64,000 nt of DNA from an uncultured Lachnospiraceae bacterium (GCA_947643615.1 CANRWO010000004.1:49682-113681), one strand, 5' to 3'; positions 18,158 through 27,534 are shown, counted from the stretch's first letter. Notes: generated by a model from the letters alone, not told the origin. Program-made: numbers and translations.

Positions 18158-19249
18158 CTACATCTTAACCCGCGCCCTGTAAAACGCATCCAGCCTCTCA
18201 GCCTCTTGCCAAATATCATATCCGGCTTTTTTCAATTGCGATGTATTATCCTGTCTTTCCATACCGATCAGTTCTACACATACGTCATTCCACTTCTCCA
18301 CGCCGCTCTTTAAGCTGACAAACCGGACATTGGGGCAAAGCTGTACTTCGTGGGTAATGCTTTCGGAAAGTACACACCCCAGTCCCGCTGCCTGCGCCTC
18401 GATGGCGACTACAGGCAGACCTTCATACAGGGATGGCAAAAGACACAAATCCATTGCCTGAAGCTTTCTGGTAACATCATTTACCGCGCCGCAAAAAATC
18501 ACCGAATCCTGCAGTCCCCGCTGGCATACCTTTTCCCTTACCCTACCCTCCAGCTCCCCGTCGCCGATCAGCATTAACCGGGAATCAGGCATTTTTTTAT
18601 GAAGGTGTTCAAATATATCAATCAGGAACTCATGATTCTTCTGCTTTGAAAATCTGCCGATATGTCCCACCAGCCTCTCATCCGTCCCTATCCCAAGCTT
18701 CTCCCGCTCTTCCCTGCGCGTCTCTTCGTCAAATCTGTACTCCTGCAAGTCAATGGCATTTTTTAATTCTGTAAAAGGGGAATCTCCAAACAAAAATTTA
18801 CCGGCCGCCTCACCGCATGCAAAAGAATCCGTTGCCACCATCCCGGAGAGGAACGCCAACACTCGGGATTTTACCGTATTATTTGACGCCAAATGGGAAT
18901 GGCTGATCCGAACCTTTGTCCCGCAAAGCAGCGCAACAAAAAGTGGGAAAAAGTTCGTCAGGGTCATATGGGCATGTACGATATGATACCTTCTTTGACG
19001 CATAAGGGCAAACAACGCTTTGAAATTCCCAAAAAGGGAATCTTTCTTAGAGGGCACCATGCATACGCGAAAGCCTCTGGCCCCATATCTGTCCATATAC
19101 AACTGCTTTGGTTCTCCCTGGGAAATAATGTCAACCTCATAGTCGTCAAGTGGCATGTGGTCAAAATAATTCAGGATCACACTGGCAACGCCGCCATCCA
19201 ACCCGCTCAAGCAATGTGCTATCTTTATCTTATCCTTCTTATCTGCCAT
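18158..19249 (-). CDS. Glycosyltransferase family 4 (GT-B)
   Basis: 363 residues with the GT4 layout: N-terminal IAHCLSGLDGGVASVILNYF (glycine-rich acceptor-domain loop), VHAHMTLTNFFPLF, then the donor domain GHIGRFSKQKNHEFLIDIF and the E-x7-E type stretch LPSLYEGLPVVAIEAQAAGL. It would add one sugar to the lipid-linked repeat unit on the cytoplasmic face. It is a paralogue of the next gene upstream (19319-20422), sharing the same motifs in the same order. Confidence 0.9.
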   Translation of the reverse strand: MADKKDKIKIAHCLSGLDGGVASVILNYFDHMPLDDYEVDIISQGEPKQLYMDRYGARGFRVCMVPSKKDSLFGNFKALFALMRQRRYHIVHAHMTLTNFFPLFVALLCGTKVRISHSHLASNNTVKSRVLAFLSGMVATDSFACGEAAGKFLFGDSPFTELKNAIDLQEYRFDEETRREEREKLGIGTDERLVGHIGRFSKQKNHEFLIDIFEHLHKKMPDSRLMLIGDGELEGRVREKVCQRGLQDSVIFCGAVNDVTRKLQAMDLCLLPSLYEGLPVVAIEAQAAGLGCVLSESITHEVQLCPNVRFVSLKSGVEKWNDVCVELIGMERQDNTSQLKKAGYDIWQEAERLDAFYRARVKM

Positions 19250-19318
19250 CGGTCATTTCCTGCCAATCTACATTCGTCATTTAGGGCCAACCTCAAAAAC
19301 GCTATCTGTTCTGAAAGG

Positions 19319-20422
19319 TTATAAATTTTTCAAATAATAATCCTGCAGGAAGCGGGCTGTCTCTCTCACATGAAAGCCTGCCTCCCGGACTTCTTTTTCA
19401 GCGTTTTCGTACCTCATGCCTCTAAGTTCCAGTATCTCTTCCGCCCATTCTGCCGCAGTCTTTTTCAGGGAAACCATCCTGCAGTTCCCTGCGATCACCG
19501 TTTGCTTTGACATGGTGTCTGACAGGACCACAGGCAAACCTGCACACTGTGCTTCCACCGCCGCGACAGTCAATCCCTCATGGATACTGGGCATCACATA
19601 AGCATCCATGGCCTGTAATATTTCTTCTATATTGCTGCAGCGACCCGGCAGGATCAGGCTGTCTACAACCCCCAGGCTCTCCCCTCTTTTCCATATCTTA
19701 CCCCGCAATTCCCCATCTCCGCAGATCAGCAGCTTTGTATCCCCATATCTCTTTTTTAATTCACAAAGTATCTCCACGAGGAAAACCTGATTTTTCTGTG
19801 TGGTCATCCTTCCCACATTTCCAATCAGAAAGGTGCCCTCCTGCAGCTCCAGTTCTCTCCTAACCTTCCTCCGGGTTTCGCCGTTATAGGCAAATCTCTC
19901 TGTTACGATCCCGTTTCGTACATAGGCCACATTTTTTTTATCAACACACCTTTTTCCGAACAGCCATAGCGCCGCCAAATCCGAACAGGCAAATCTCTTG
20001 TCAGCCAACCTGTTCAGGATCGGGCGGTTGATAAAGTGAAATATTTTGCTGAACCGCCCTGTTGTAGGTTTTGTATTATGGGAATGTGCAACAATAACTT
20101 TCACCCCCGCCTTCCTGCATGCTAAAAACGGAATAATATTTGCCGCAGAATTTTTATGTATATGTACAATTTTATACCCGTTTTCCGAGATCAGCTTTAC
20201 CAGTCCTCTATAGTAATCCAACATATTTCCATAGGGAATACTGAATATTCTGCCACCCAGCTCCGTATATTGTTGTTCCGTAAGCACCCTATCCCTAACT
20301 GTCACAAAATCAAACTGCAGTTTGGAATGGTCAATATACCGATAGACATTCAGCAGGAATGTCCCTATGCCGCCCAACCCACTGCCGATTTCTATATGTA
20401 ACACTCTAGGCTCCGAATACAT
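19319..20422 (-). CDS. Glycosyltransferase family 4 (GT-B)
   Basis: 367 residues. HIEIGSGLGGIGTFLLNVYRYID is the N-terminal GT4 loop, VIVAHSHNTKP follows, the donor half has GNVGRMTTQKNQVFLVEIL, and MPSIHEGLTVAAVEAQCAGLP carries the E-x7-E motif. It is similar in motif order to the GT4 at 18158-19249. It lies 19 bases after the pyruvyltransferase/iron-sulfur fusion gene within the same operon. Confidence 0.9.
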   Translation of the reverse strand: MYSEPRVLHIEIGSGLGGIGTFLLNVYRYIDHSKLQFDFVTVRDRVLTEQQYTELGGRIFSIPYGNMLDYYRGLVKLISENGYKIVHIHKNSAANIIPFLACRKAGVKVIVAHSHNTKPTTGRFSKIFHFINRPILNRLADKRFACSDLAALWLFGKRCVDKKNVAYVRNGIVTERFAYNGETRRKVRRELELQEGTFLIGNVGRMTTQKNQVFLVEILCELKKRYGDTKLLICGDGELRGKIWKRGESLGVVDSLILPGRCSNIEEILQAMDAYVMPSIHEGLTVAAVEAQCAGLPVVLSDTMSKQTVIAGNCRMVSLKKTAAEWAEEILELRGMRYENAEKEVREAGFHVRETARFLQDYYLKNL

Positions 20423-20441
20423 GCTTCTCTCCCTCCGGTGA

Positions 20442-22859
20442 TTAACGCTTCTTATTCCCGAATAACCTCTTATAGCACTTCCAAATTATTTGATATATTC
20501 CCAGTTTCATTGCCATAAGCCTTACTACCTTTTCAAATTTGGCAGAAAAACCGATGGGGAAATACTTCTCATATAGTTCCTTGCCTGTGAGCAACGCCAT
20601 ATCCCTGAAAAAAATGTCTCGGCTGCCGTTTCGCTTAACAGACCCTGTCATCTCATAAGCGCCTTCCACAAGAACATCCGGATCAATACTTTTATAATAC
20701 AATTTCCGGCAAAATTTCTGGAAATGCCTGTAACCCGCCTCCGAATGTATCAACACCTTTGTGACCCCCCTGTTATTGTCCGCCTCCGGCATAACTCTAT
20801 GCACATCAAAGCAGTCCCACAGGGTGAAATCGGAAACGCGGTATCTTTTCTTAAATGCACAGCTATAACAGGATGGCCTGTTGCATATTTCGGAAAAAAA
20901 GGCTCTCAGCCATTCATCCGTGTCAATACCGTTGTGATAAATGATTTTGCCCTCTCTATTCAAAATACTGAGGTTAGAGTATCTGTAACCAAAATATTTA
21001 TCACGGAATCTCACTTCGCTTATTTTTTCTTTCCCCAGTTTTCCTTGGCGGAACTCAATATATTTTTGAAAAGCCAAAGGAGAAGGGACCGCATGGCAGA
21101 CAACATCCACGGTAATCAGATTGTCATACTTTTTTCCCAGGAAACGGAGCAGCCCCTCTATTTGACATGGGGTTCCGCTGAAACAGACTAATCGGCCGGC
21201 TTCCAGTTCTTCCCTGGCTTCCAGAAAAGTCCTTCCTATTTCGCTCTGTATATATTTGGATCCACGAAATTTGCATAATTCATCCCTGTTTTCCACACTT
21301 ATGTGCCTGGCAGTTAATTCCACGTCAAGGGACACCCCGTAAACGATACCTCCGTTTTCCAGTACATATTCTGCAATTGCCGTGAATGCCCCCCCCGATG
21401 TGCTTTCCCGTAATATTTTCACATCCCTGTTCTGCACCGCAAACCCGTGCTGCACGCATACGCTTTCCTTCTCACGTTCCAGCACAGGGCACACTTTACG
21501 GCATTTCCCACAGTTGATACAATGCTCCTTAATCCTTGGATAAACAAACCCTTCCTCATCGGCTTCCATTATGATAGCATTCACCGGACAGGCGCTATAA
21601 CAAGCCGCACAGCCACAACAACTGCCTTTTTCTACCACTTCCTTCAAAGATCCGTACCCCCCCCCCGCGTCTTCCAGGGCTGCTATCAAATACTTGTATG
21701 AATATTCTCTCACTTCCGCCAGTTTCCGATTTACAATCCCATAATCTATTTCCTCTTCCAGACATCGCCCGATATCCTCATCCCCCCTCAAAAGCCTTCC
21801 CCTAAGGCCTGCCTGCATAACCAAAGTATCAAGACGGCTGTTAGTGGAGCTGCCGCTGTTATCGGCAAAACGACGGAATGTAAAAAAGACTTTCTCATAA
21901 AGCATGGAAAAGACGGTGCAATGAAACGAATCCGTACAAACGTATGACGCATTTCTGACCAGATTCAAAAAACCGGACGGGCCGATATCATAGGGAGTTT
22001 CATCGGCATATTCTCTGTCAGCCTTTACAAACTCATCCAAATGTAGCAATGCCACAATTTTATACCCGGTTTTTTCCCGCAGCCTTTTCGCAAATTCTCT
22101 ATGTAACGGATTATTTCCCAGAAAATAGCAGAATATATAGGGCGCTTTTACCAGAGGCTCATTGCTTTGGATTTCCATCCACTCATCGCCTGTGAACAGC
22201 AATGTGGGATCACATACCACCGGTACAAAACGTCCTGCCAGTTTTTCGATCAATTTCTGCCCGGATTCCTCCCGGACACTGAGATGCCTTATTCGGCAGA
22301 GAAAAGTTTTCGCCCTGCGCTCCGAATCTTTGGGGAGGACAGACTGGCCAAAACTGGTGGCATATGCGATAGAATTTACTGTGTCCGGCACAAAGTTCAG
22401 CGTATAATAGTCTGCTGCAATATTCCCGGGCAGCCACAGTTGATCGCTTCCTACCAGAACCGCAGAATAGTTCTTCCCACATTGATCTTCCAGCTCCTGT
22501 TTTGAAGCATACTTGGAAGACAGCCTGAAATACTTTTCCCGGAACTCTTCAAACTTTGCGTCCCGCTCCTTAAGGGAATGCACAAACCCCTTTTTAAAAA
22601 GCTTCTTTGCCAAAACAGTTTTTACTCTTCCCAGCTTGGAAAAAAGGATGTCTGACGTAAACGCCGCTTTTATGAAAAAAATCAGTTTTGCCTTCCTGAT
22701 TTCACCGGAAAACCCACATATATCAATTGTTTCATTATCATACCCCAACTTATCCAACACTCTCTGGGTGGCATATGCTTGAAGCATACTGCCATAATTA
22801 TGTTGAAAATAGCAAGATACAACAGCTATTTTCTTCTCATCGTCCATACTCTTCCCCAT
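20442..22859 (-). CDS. Polysaccharide pyruvyltransferase fused to F420-hydrogenase-beta-like iron-sulfur domain
   Basis: This 805-residue protein is two enzymes in one frame. Residues 1-395 are a pyruvyltransferase domain (VVSCYFQHNYGSMLQAYA, VLVGSDQLWLPG, YVCTDSFHCTVFSML). Residues 405-800 begin with two 4Fe-4S motifs (CCGCAACYSACP, CINCGKCRKVCP), followed by the coenzyme F420 hydrogenase/dehydrogenase beta-like domain (ESTSGGAFTAIAEYVLENGG, FSGTPCQIEGLL, VVCHAVPSP). In other glycan loci the two usually occur as neighbouring genes. Here they join through DAGGGYG, encoded by a G10 run, and a second run (G8) codes SGG further on. Either ATG at 22859 or 22847 could start. The redox partner and substrate are unknown. 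Confidence 0.88.
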   Translation of the reverse strand: MGKSMDDEKKIAVVSCYFQHNYGSMLQAYATQRVLDKLGYDNETIDICGFSGEIRKAKLIFFIKAAFTSDILFSKLGRVKTVLAKKLFKKGFVHSLKERDAKFEEFREKYFRLSSKYASKQELEDQCGKNYSAVLVGSDQLWLPGNIAADYYTLNFVPDTVNSIAYATSFGQSVLPKDSERRAKTFLCRIRHLSVREESGQKLIEKLAGRFVPVVCDPTLLFTGDEWMEIQSNEPLVKAPYIFCYFLGNNPLHREFAKRLREKTGYKIVALLHLDEFVKADREYADETPYDIGPSGFLNLVRNASYVCTDSFHCTVFSMLYEKVFFTFRRFADNSGSSTNSRLDTLVMQAGLRGRLLRGDEDIGRCLEEEIDYGIVNRKLAEVREYSYKYLIAALEDAGGGYGSLKEVVEKGSCCGCAACYSACPVNAIIMEADEEGFVYPRIKEHCINCGKCRKVCPVLEREKESVCVQHGFAVQNRDVKILRESTSGGAFTAIAEYVLENGGIVYGVSLDVELTARHISVENRDELCKFRGSKYIQSEIGRTFLEAREELEAGRLVCFSGTPCQIEGLLRFLGKKYDNLITVDVVCHAVPSPLAFQKYIEFRQGKLGKEKISEVRFRDKYFGYRYSNLSILNREGKIIYHNGIDTDEWLRAFFSEICNRPSCYSCAFKKRYRVSDFTLWDCFDVHRVMPEADNNRGVTKVLIHSEAGYRHFQKFCRKLYYKSIDPDVLVEGAYEMTGSVKRNGSRDIFFRDMALLTGKELYEKYFPIGFSAKFEKVVRLMAMKLGIYQIIWKCYKRLFGNKKR
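21389..21396 (-). repeat. G8 homopolymer in the iron-sulfur half of the fusion
   Basis: Eight G on the coding strand span the Ser-Gly-Gly-Ala of ESTSGGAF, a conserved loop of F420-hydrogenase-beta-like proteins. Any one-base slip would cut off the remaining C-terminal domain. Confidence 0.9.
21657..21666 (-). repeat. G10 homopolymer at the domain junction of the fusion
   Basis: Ten G on the coding strand encode part of Ala-Gly-Gly-Gly exactly between the pyruvyltransferase and iron-sulfur domains. It is the longest G/C run I found in the window. With nine G the first domain would end eight codons later at a TGA that overlaps a TTG in the frame of the second domain. Confidence 0.93.
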
Positions 22860-22906
22860 AGTATCCCCACATATATCCTAAGTAATGTATCGGAAAGAAA
22901 TCCCCT

Positions 22907-23971
22907 TCAGCAAAATATTCTGTTTTTCAAAGGCCTGACGTATACCTGAAAGAAGCCGGCAGTTCTTGTGCTGATACCTCTGGGAATTTTCGGGTAAATC
23001 CATGAGCAAAACCGTTTCCAGTCCTGGCGGTCATCCTGCCGCAGAGACATATTTCTCCATGGACTCATGTTCCTGTATCGCATCCATTCTTCCCCATATT
23101 TATGGCTGCATCCTTCCATCCATGGCCTCCGGCTCATAAAACTTGTCGTGAAATGTACAATCACAGGATCCTCCACAGCCTTCCTTACCTGTTCCTCGCC
23201 ATAGAATACAGGCGGCTTCCGGTAAATACACATATCCTCATAAGAAAAGTCAAAGAAAATGGTCACTGCATTGAAACAAGGCTCAAAACAGTAAACATCC
23301 TTGCTCAGGACCGCATTTAACACTCCCTGATCCCCTTGCTGGACCTTCCCTTTCTTTTCCACAATAAAATTGAGGATCTTCTCCTCAATATTGTCCCCCC
23401 TCCACCGCTTCAGGTCAATCAGCATAACCCCTGAGTTAAACATGATATCCTTACTCTGTAACCCAATATTCCCACGATAGTATTTGCTGAACGCATCCAG
23501 AAGGGCTGCTACCGTTTTCCCTTTCATATCCAGCTTCCAAAGCTCCTCCACAGACTTGTGCAAAATGATATCACAGTCAAGATACAGCACTCTGTCCAGG
23601 TCAGCCGGCAATGCACTGGATATGAACAGTCGCGCATATTGGTTTAAGCTCCCGCGGTCCACCGTTACTTTCATATTTAATTCATGGCATATATCCTTTG
23701 CCTTGATCCAAACCGGTAACTCCCTTTTATAGGTACCGCATATTTCGTGGATACGCCTTTTGTTTGCCTCTGAAATATTTCTCTCCAAAATAAAGAGATT
23801 AAACTTCTGCACATCCCCGCTTTTTGCAAACAATGATAAGAGTGACACACCCAGCATTTCCGCATAGTTGTCATCTGCGGCGTATACAATATTAACAGGG
23901 TTTTCCGGTACCGTGTGGAATTCATCTTTCGCAATATATTTTTCAATCGTATCACACACTGCCTTGCCCAT
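22907..23971 (-). CDS. Glycosyltransferase family 8
   Basis: About 354 residues. NIVYAADDNYAEMLGVSLLSLF opens the GT8 fold, RVLYLDCDIILHKSVEELW holds the D-x-D metal site, MFNSGVMLIDLKRWR is the family NSGV motif, and IVHFTTSFMSRRPW lies near the C-terminal histidine. It likely transfers glucose or galactose to the lipid-linked primer. The internal ATG at 23971, preceded by GGAGAAGGAAAGG, is preferred; the upstream ATG at 24019 lies inside the preceding gene. Confidence 0.88.
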   Translation of the reverse strand: MGKAVCDTIEKYIAKDEFHTVPENPVNIVYAADDNYAEMLGVSLLSLFAKSGDVQKFNLFILERNISEANKRRIHEICGTYKRELPVWIKAKDICHELNMKVTVDRGSLNQYARLFISSALPADLDRVLYLDCDIILHKSVEELWKLDMKGKTVAALLDAFSKYYRGNIGLQSKDIMFNSGVMLIDLKRWRGDNIEEKILNFIVEKKGKVQQGDQGVLNAVLSKDVYCFEPCFNAVTIFFDFSYEDMCIYRKPPVFYGEEQVRKAVEDPVIVHFTTSFMSRRPWMEGCSHKYGEEWMRYRNMSPWRNMSLRQDDRQDWKRFCSWIYPKIPRGISTRTAGFFQVYVRPLKNRIFC

Positions 23972-23996
23972 CTGAATATACGCCTTTCCTTCTCCC

Positions 23997-25448
23997 TTAC
24001 ATTGCACCCACACGCCCAAATACTACGCGTACCGTTTTCAGCAGGATTTTCAGATCCAAGCCGATGCTCCATTCTTTAATATACTGAATATCCAGCTTTA
24101 CGACTTCCTCAAAATCCGTAATCCCGCTCCTGCCGCTGACCTGCCACAAGCCGGTTATTCCCGGCCGTATGGCGAGCCTGGCCCGATGATGCAATTCGTA
24201 CTTTTCCCACTCGTCCACCGTAGGCGGCCTGGTCCCTACCAGACTCATGTCACCTTTCAGTACATTAAAAAATTGTGGGAACTCGTCCAGGCTCAGGCTT
24301 CTCATATAATTGCCCAAACCCTTCTTTACCGTACCGTCCGGAAGAATCTTACTTCCGATAATGCGTGGATCCCCCTCCATTTTAAACATTAATCCGCCTT
24401 CACAGCGGTTTTTTTCCATTAGTTCTTTCTTACGTTCCTCCGCATCCGGATACATACTGCGGAATTTATACAGCTTGAAACGTTTCCCGTTCTGCCCGAC
24501 TCTTTCCTGTGCAAAAAAGATCGGGCCGGGAGATTTAATGTAAATTGCCGGCGCCAAAAAGAGAAACAAAATGCAGGTGGCAAAGCTTCCCATTAACCCC
24601 CCTGCAATATCAAAGCTTCTTTTAAGGAACTGTTGGAACGGTGTGGCGTAATTCAAGCTCATGGTAAGCACGGTGTAATTACCCAGTCGTTCTACAAACT
24701 GTTTCTGTTCCTTCAGTTCGGGAGTTTTGAACAACCCTCTATGCACTACAATCCCCATCTCCAGGAACAAAACCGCCAATTCCTCCGGAAACGCCTCGCT
24801 GTCCGGCAGATTGATCAGTGCTTCGTCCACCCACTTTCTCCGCACATAATCTACTGCGTTCTGCAGAGTGCCAATTACAGGCACTCCCAAAACAGACTTG
24901 CCCTCCATATTGCAGCCGGCAATGACCAGGCCTTCCACCCGGAACTGTTCATAATTATATTTTAAGATATTCTCCACCACTTCTTCTGCCTTTTCCCAAG
25001 AAGTAACAATAAGCAGAGAACGTTTCTTTTCTTTCTTCATTATTTTCCTCAGGTGTGCTTTCCACCAGAGGCGTACACAATAGCTCATCACCACATATAT
25101 CATCCCCATCAGGTAGATCACGATCCTGGAATAGGTAGCGCTCTTGCGCATGGTAAAAAAATAGGTGATGATCACTGTTTCCACAATACAGGCATGCTTT
25201 ACAGTAACGGTGAACTCCTTATAAGTCCCCCTCTTCAATACATTCTTAAAACTGTCAAACAGCATTGCCACAGCTATATCTGCCAGCAGGAGCACCAGGC
25301 TGACGCTGCTGTATACTTCGTCCGCGAACATATTCAGCGAACCCATACGAACCGCATATGCCAGAAAAAGCGAGAGGTACAGGCAGACACAATCAAGCAT
25401 TATGAAATCAAGGTGTTTAAACCATCCCTGAACCTTCCTGTTATACAT
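23997..25448 (-). CDS. Undecaprenyl-phosphate sugar-1-phosphate transferase (WbaP/CpsE type), initiating enzyme
   Basis: About 483 residues. The N-terminal half has four to five membrane segments and a CoA-binding-like cytoplasmic domain. The C-terminal half is the bacterial sugar transferase domain: RSFDIAGG, SPGPIFFAQERVGQNG, FKLYKFRSM, SLDEFPQFFNVLKGDMSLVG and IRPGITGLWQVSGR. It loads the first sugar-phosphate onto undecaprenyl phosphate, so it starts the repeat unit made by this locus. The ATG at 25448 is chosen because GGGAG lies ten bases upstream. A strong hairpin lies between it and the secreted-protein gene. Confidence 0.92.
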   Translation of the reverse strand: MYNRKVQGWFKHLDFIMLDCVCLYLSLFLAYAVRMGSLNMFADEVYSSVSLVLLLADIAVAMLFDSFKNVLKRGTYKEFTVTVKHACIVETVIITYFFTMRKSATYSRIVIYLMGMIYVVMSYCVRLWWKAHLRKIMKKEKKRSLLIVTSWEKAEEVVENILKYNYEQFRVEGLVIAGCNMEGKSVLGVPVIGTLQNAVDYVRRKWVDEALINLPDSEAFPEELAVLFLEMGIVVHRGLFKTPELKEQKQFVERLGNYTVLTMSLNYATPFQQFLKRSFDIAGGLMGSFATCILFLFLAPAIYIKSPGPIFFAQERVGQNGKRFKLYKFRSMYPDAEERKKELMEKNRCEGGLMFKMEGDPRIIGSKILPDGTVKKGLGNYMRSLSLDEFPQFFNVLKGDMSLVGTRPPTVDEWEKYELHHRARLAIRPGITGLWQVSGRSGITDFEEVVKLDIQYIKEWSIGLDLKILLKTVRVVFGRVGAM

Positions 25449-25497
25449 AACCGCATCGCTCCCATTATCTGTTAAGTGCTTCCAAGTTTTTTTCTGT

Positions 25498-25527
25498 TCC
25501 GCTTCCCCATACAACCGGGGAAGCGGA
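25498..25527 (-). other. 11-bp GC-rich hairpin between secreted-protein gene and glycan-synthesis genes
   Basis: TCCGCTTCCCC and GGGGAAGCGGA form an 11-bp stem around an 8-base loop. On the transcribed (minus) strand it is followed by A-rich rather than U-rich sequence, so it is not a standard terminator. It may be an mRNA-processing, stability or antitermination element. Confidence 0.6.
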
Positions 25528-25570
25528 GCAACCACATGTTTTGAAGTACAAAAATGGTTATAATACTAAA

Positions 25571-26374
25571 TTACTTATTGTAACGAACCTTGCTTGCGCA
25601 AATTGCAGCGCCTGCCAGGCCAATCAGCGCCATAACGCCTGCCAGAGGCAGGGTCTCAGCTGTCTTAGGGGAAGTAGCAGGGTTTGCTGCCGCTGCCTGC
25701 TCCGGATGACGGGGCTCCAGCCACTCTTCAGCAGCGGGTTCGTCGTCCTTCACATCCTCACCTAAAGGAACGATGATTGCGGGATTTACAAGTGCCGGGG
25801 AGAAACTGCTGAAGGTTACTGTCACCTTGCCGTTCTCAACCTTATCCGGTACAATGATCTCCCACTGGCCAGTCTTGGAGTTCAGATGCATTACAACATA
25901 TGTGGTGGTGCCGTTAGGCTGAATGTTCGCATTTGCGATTTCCAGAGTAACAGATCCTCCCTCAGGGATGTCTTCACACTTAATTTCAACTGCCGCAACC
26001 GGTGTGGAATTAACCGTAATCTTGTCTACCTTGTCTAATGCAAGGCCTGTGCCCGAATTCTTTACCATCTGGTCAACTGCCTGTGCCCAGTCAGCATCGG
26101 AAATAGCATCCAGCGCGTTCTGAACAACATTTGTGTTCATAACCTCTGCAACGGTTTCTGTTTTAACATCTTCGACCGTAACCGTAACGTCTGAACCTAC
26201 AACTGTTACTTCAGCCTTGCCGTCTTTAATAACCTGCTCAGCCTCTGTAACCTGTTCCTCAGTGGGTTTGAAATCCGGGTTCTGTGTAGTTGTGCTCCCT
26301 GCAGCGCTTACGGTCATACCAAAGGTAAGAGCCAGCGCCATGCCCAGAGCCAACATACTGGATAATTTTTTCAT
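25571..26374 (-). CDS. Secreted protein with SPKTA-type sortase signal
   Basis: 267 residues. An N-terminal signal peptide (KKLSSMLALGMALALTF then SAAG) is followed by a soluble domain of about 190 residues ending in TFSSFSPALV, a short Pro/Glu/Ala linker, and a C-terminal TSPKTAETLPLAG... hydrophobic stretch with a basic tail KVRYNK. This matches the layout of sortase substrates; (S/P)PxTG motifs are used by class B sortases in related Clostridia, but here the motif reads SPKTA. It sits directly after sortase and LCP genes and has a strong GGAGG ribosome site. It may be a cell-wall protein that carries or organises the glycan. I do not recognise the soluble domain. Confidence 0.75.
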   Translation of the reverse strand: MKKLSSMLALGMALALTFGMTVSAAGSTTTQNPDFKPTEEQVTEAEQVIKDGKAEVTVVGSDVTVTVEDVKTETVAEVMNTNVVQNALDAISDADWAQAVDQMVKNSGTGLALDKVDKITVNSTPVAAVEIKCEDIPEGGSVTLEIANANIQPNGTTTYVVMHLNSKTGQWEIIVPDKVENGKVTVTFSSFSPALVNPAIIVPLGEDVKDDEPAAEEWLEPRHPEQAAAANPATSPKTAETLPLAGVMALIGLAGAAICASKVRYNK

Positions 26375-26445
26375 TGGCGTATTCCTCCTTTCTTCATATT
26401 CATGTGGTTATATCAAGCCTTACGGCCTAATACCTGTTTCAGGCT

Positions 26446-27534
26446 TCAGTCCTCCACTTCCTCATAGAACACTTTAAGGATCAACTCGTAAAGGGCCGTC
26501 TCATCTATATAAAACTCCTCGTATCTGTCACCCATGACTACCTCCCCTTCCAGGGAATACATATTTTCACTGTCAAAATGGTAACCCGCCGCCTGGACGG
26601 CAAGGTAACTGATCTCATCCAATGAGATATCTGTTACCATGTATTTACTCAATTTATTGTACAGTGTGACAGGAAGAGTGATATCGCTTTTCAATGCCTC
26701 AAGGGCTACAGCCGCGTAAGCCGTCAGATACTGCTTCTGGCGCTCCAGCCGCCGGCCCGCGCTCTCCGGACTCTTCGTATCTCTGTTGTGCAGATAATAG
26801 TAGGCATCCATCCCTTTCAGCAGGATCGTATCGCCTTTCTTGATTTTTGTATAAATCACATCCTCCAGGGCCACCAACTCTACGCCTCCCACCGCATCGT
26901 TGAGAAGCGGAATCGCACCCATGTTGACGGAACAATAGCCGTGGATTGGCAGGTTGTAAAAAAGCTTTGCGACCGCTTTCATACTGCGCTCACAGCTCAC
27001 TGTGGCCCCGTCTCCGTAGCCATGCTGCAGCGTCAGCTGTCCCAAGGCAGTTTTCTGGAAAAATCCCTCCTTATCATACACATCTATATCCGTCATGGTA
27101 TCCCTGGGAATCCCGATTACCGACATCTCTTTGCTATGAGGATTTAACACCAACAGAAATATGGCGTCCGACTGTCCGCCGTCTATGCCGTTTTTCACCG
27201 GCTTCACTTCCGTCATCTTATCTATCCCCAGAAAGAGGAAAGTCAGGATGTCTTCATTATAACGGTAATGGACTCCCTGATAGCGCACGTCCCCCTCCTG
27301 CCAGTTATCGTCCTCCGGCTGGGCAGGCACCGTCTCCCCCACCGGAGGCTCTTCCGTTTTATCCGACAGGTCTGACAGGTTCAGCTCCGGCACAGCACTT
27401 CCGGCTTCCCGGTTCAAACGGCTCCTTCCGGATATCTGGAGTCCTACAAAGGCAAGGATTCCTACCATAATCAAGATCAAAATGCCCAGCAGCGTTTTCG
27501 CCACGGCACGATATACTTTTACGTTAACCTTCAT
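26446..27534 (-). CDS. LytR-CpsA-Psr (LCP) family glycopolymer ligase
   Basis: About 362 residues: a short cytoplasmic start, one membrane segment (LLGILILIMVGILAFVGLQI), a linker, then the LCP domain with TFLFLGIDK, DAIFLLVLNPHSKEMSVIGIPRDTM and VNMGAIPLLNDAVGGVEL. The Asp and Arg residues of the family are present. LCP proteins move lipid-linked glycans onto peptidoglycan outside the membrane. The ATG at 27534 follows GGGGAG by eight bases and overlaps the sortase stop. Being in the same operon, it is the likely attachment enzyme for this glycan. Confidence 0.9.
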   Translation of the reverse strand: MKVNVKVYRAVAKTLLGILILIMVGILAFVGLQISGRSRLNREAGSAVPELNLSDLSDKTEEPPVGETVPAQPEDDNWQEGDVRYQGVHYRYNEDILTFLFLGIDKMTEVKPVKNGIDGGQSDAIFLLVLNPHSKEMSVIGIPRDTMTDIDVYDKEGFFQKTALGQLTLQHGYGDGATVSCERSMKAVAKLFYNLPIHGYCSVNMGAIPLLNDAVGGVELVALEDVIYTKIKKGDTILLKGMDAYYYLHNRDTKSPESAGRRLERQKQYLTAYAAVALEALKSDITLPVTLYNKLSKYMVTDISLDEISYLAVQAAGYHFDSENMYSLEGEVVMGDRYEEFYIDETALYELILKVFYEEVED

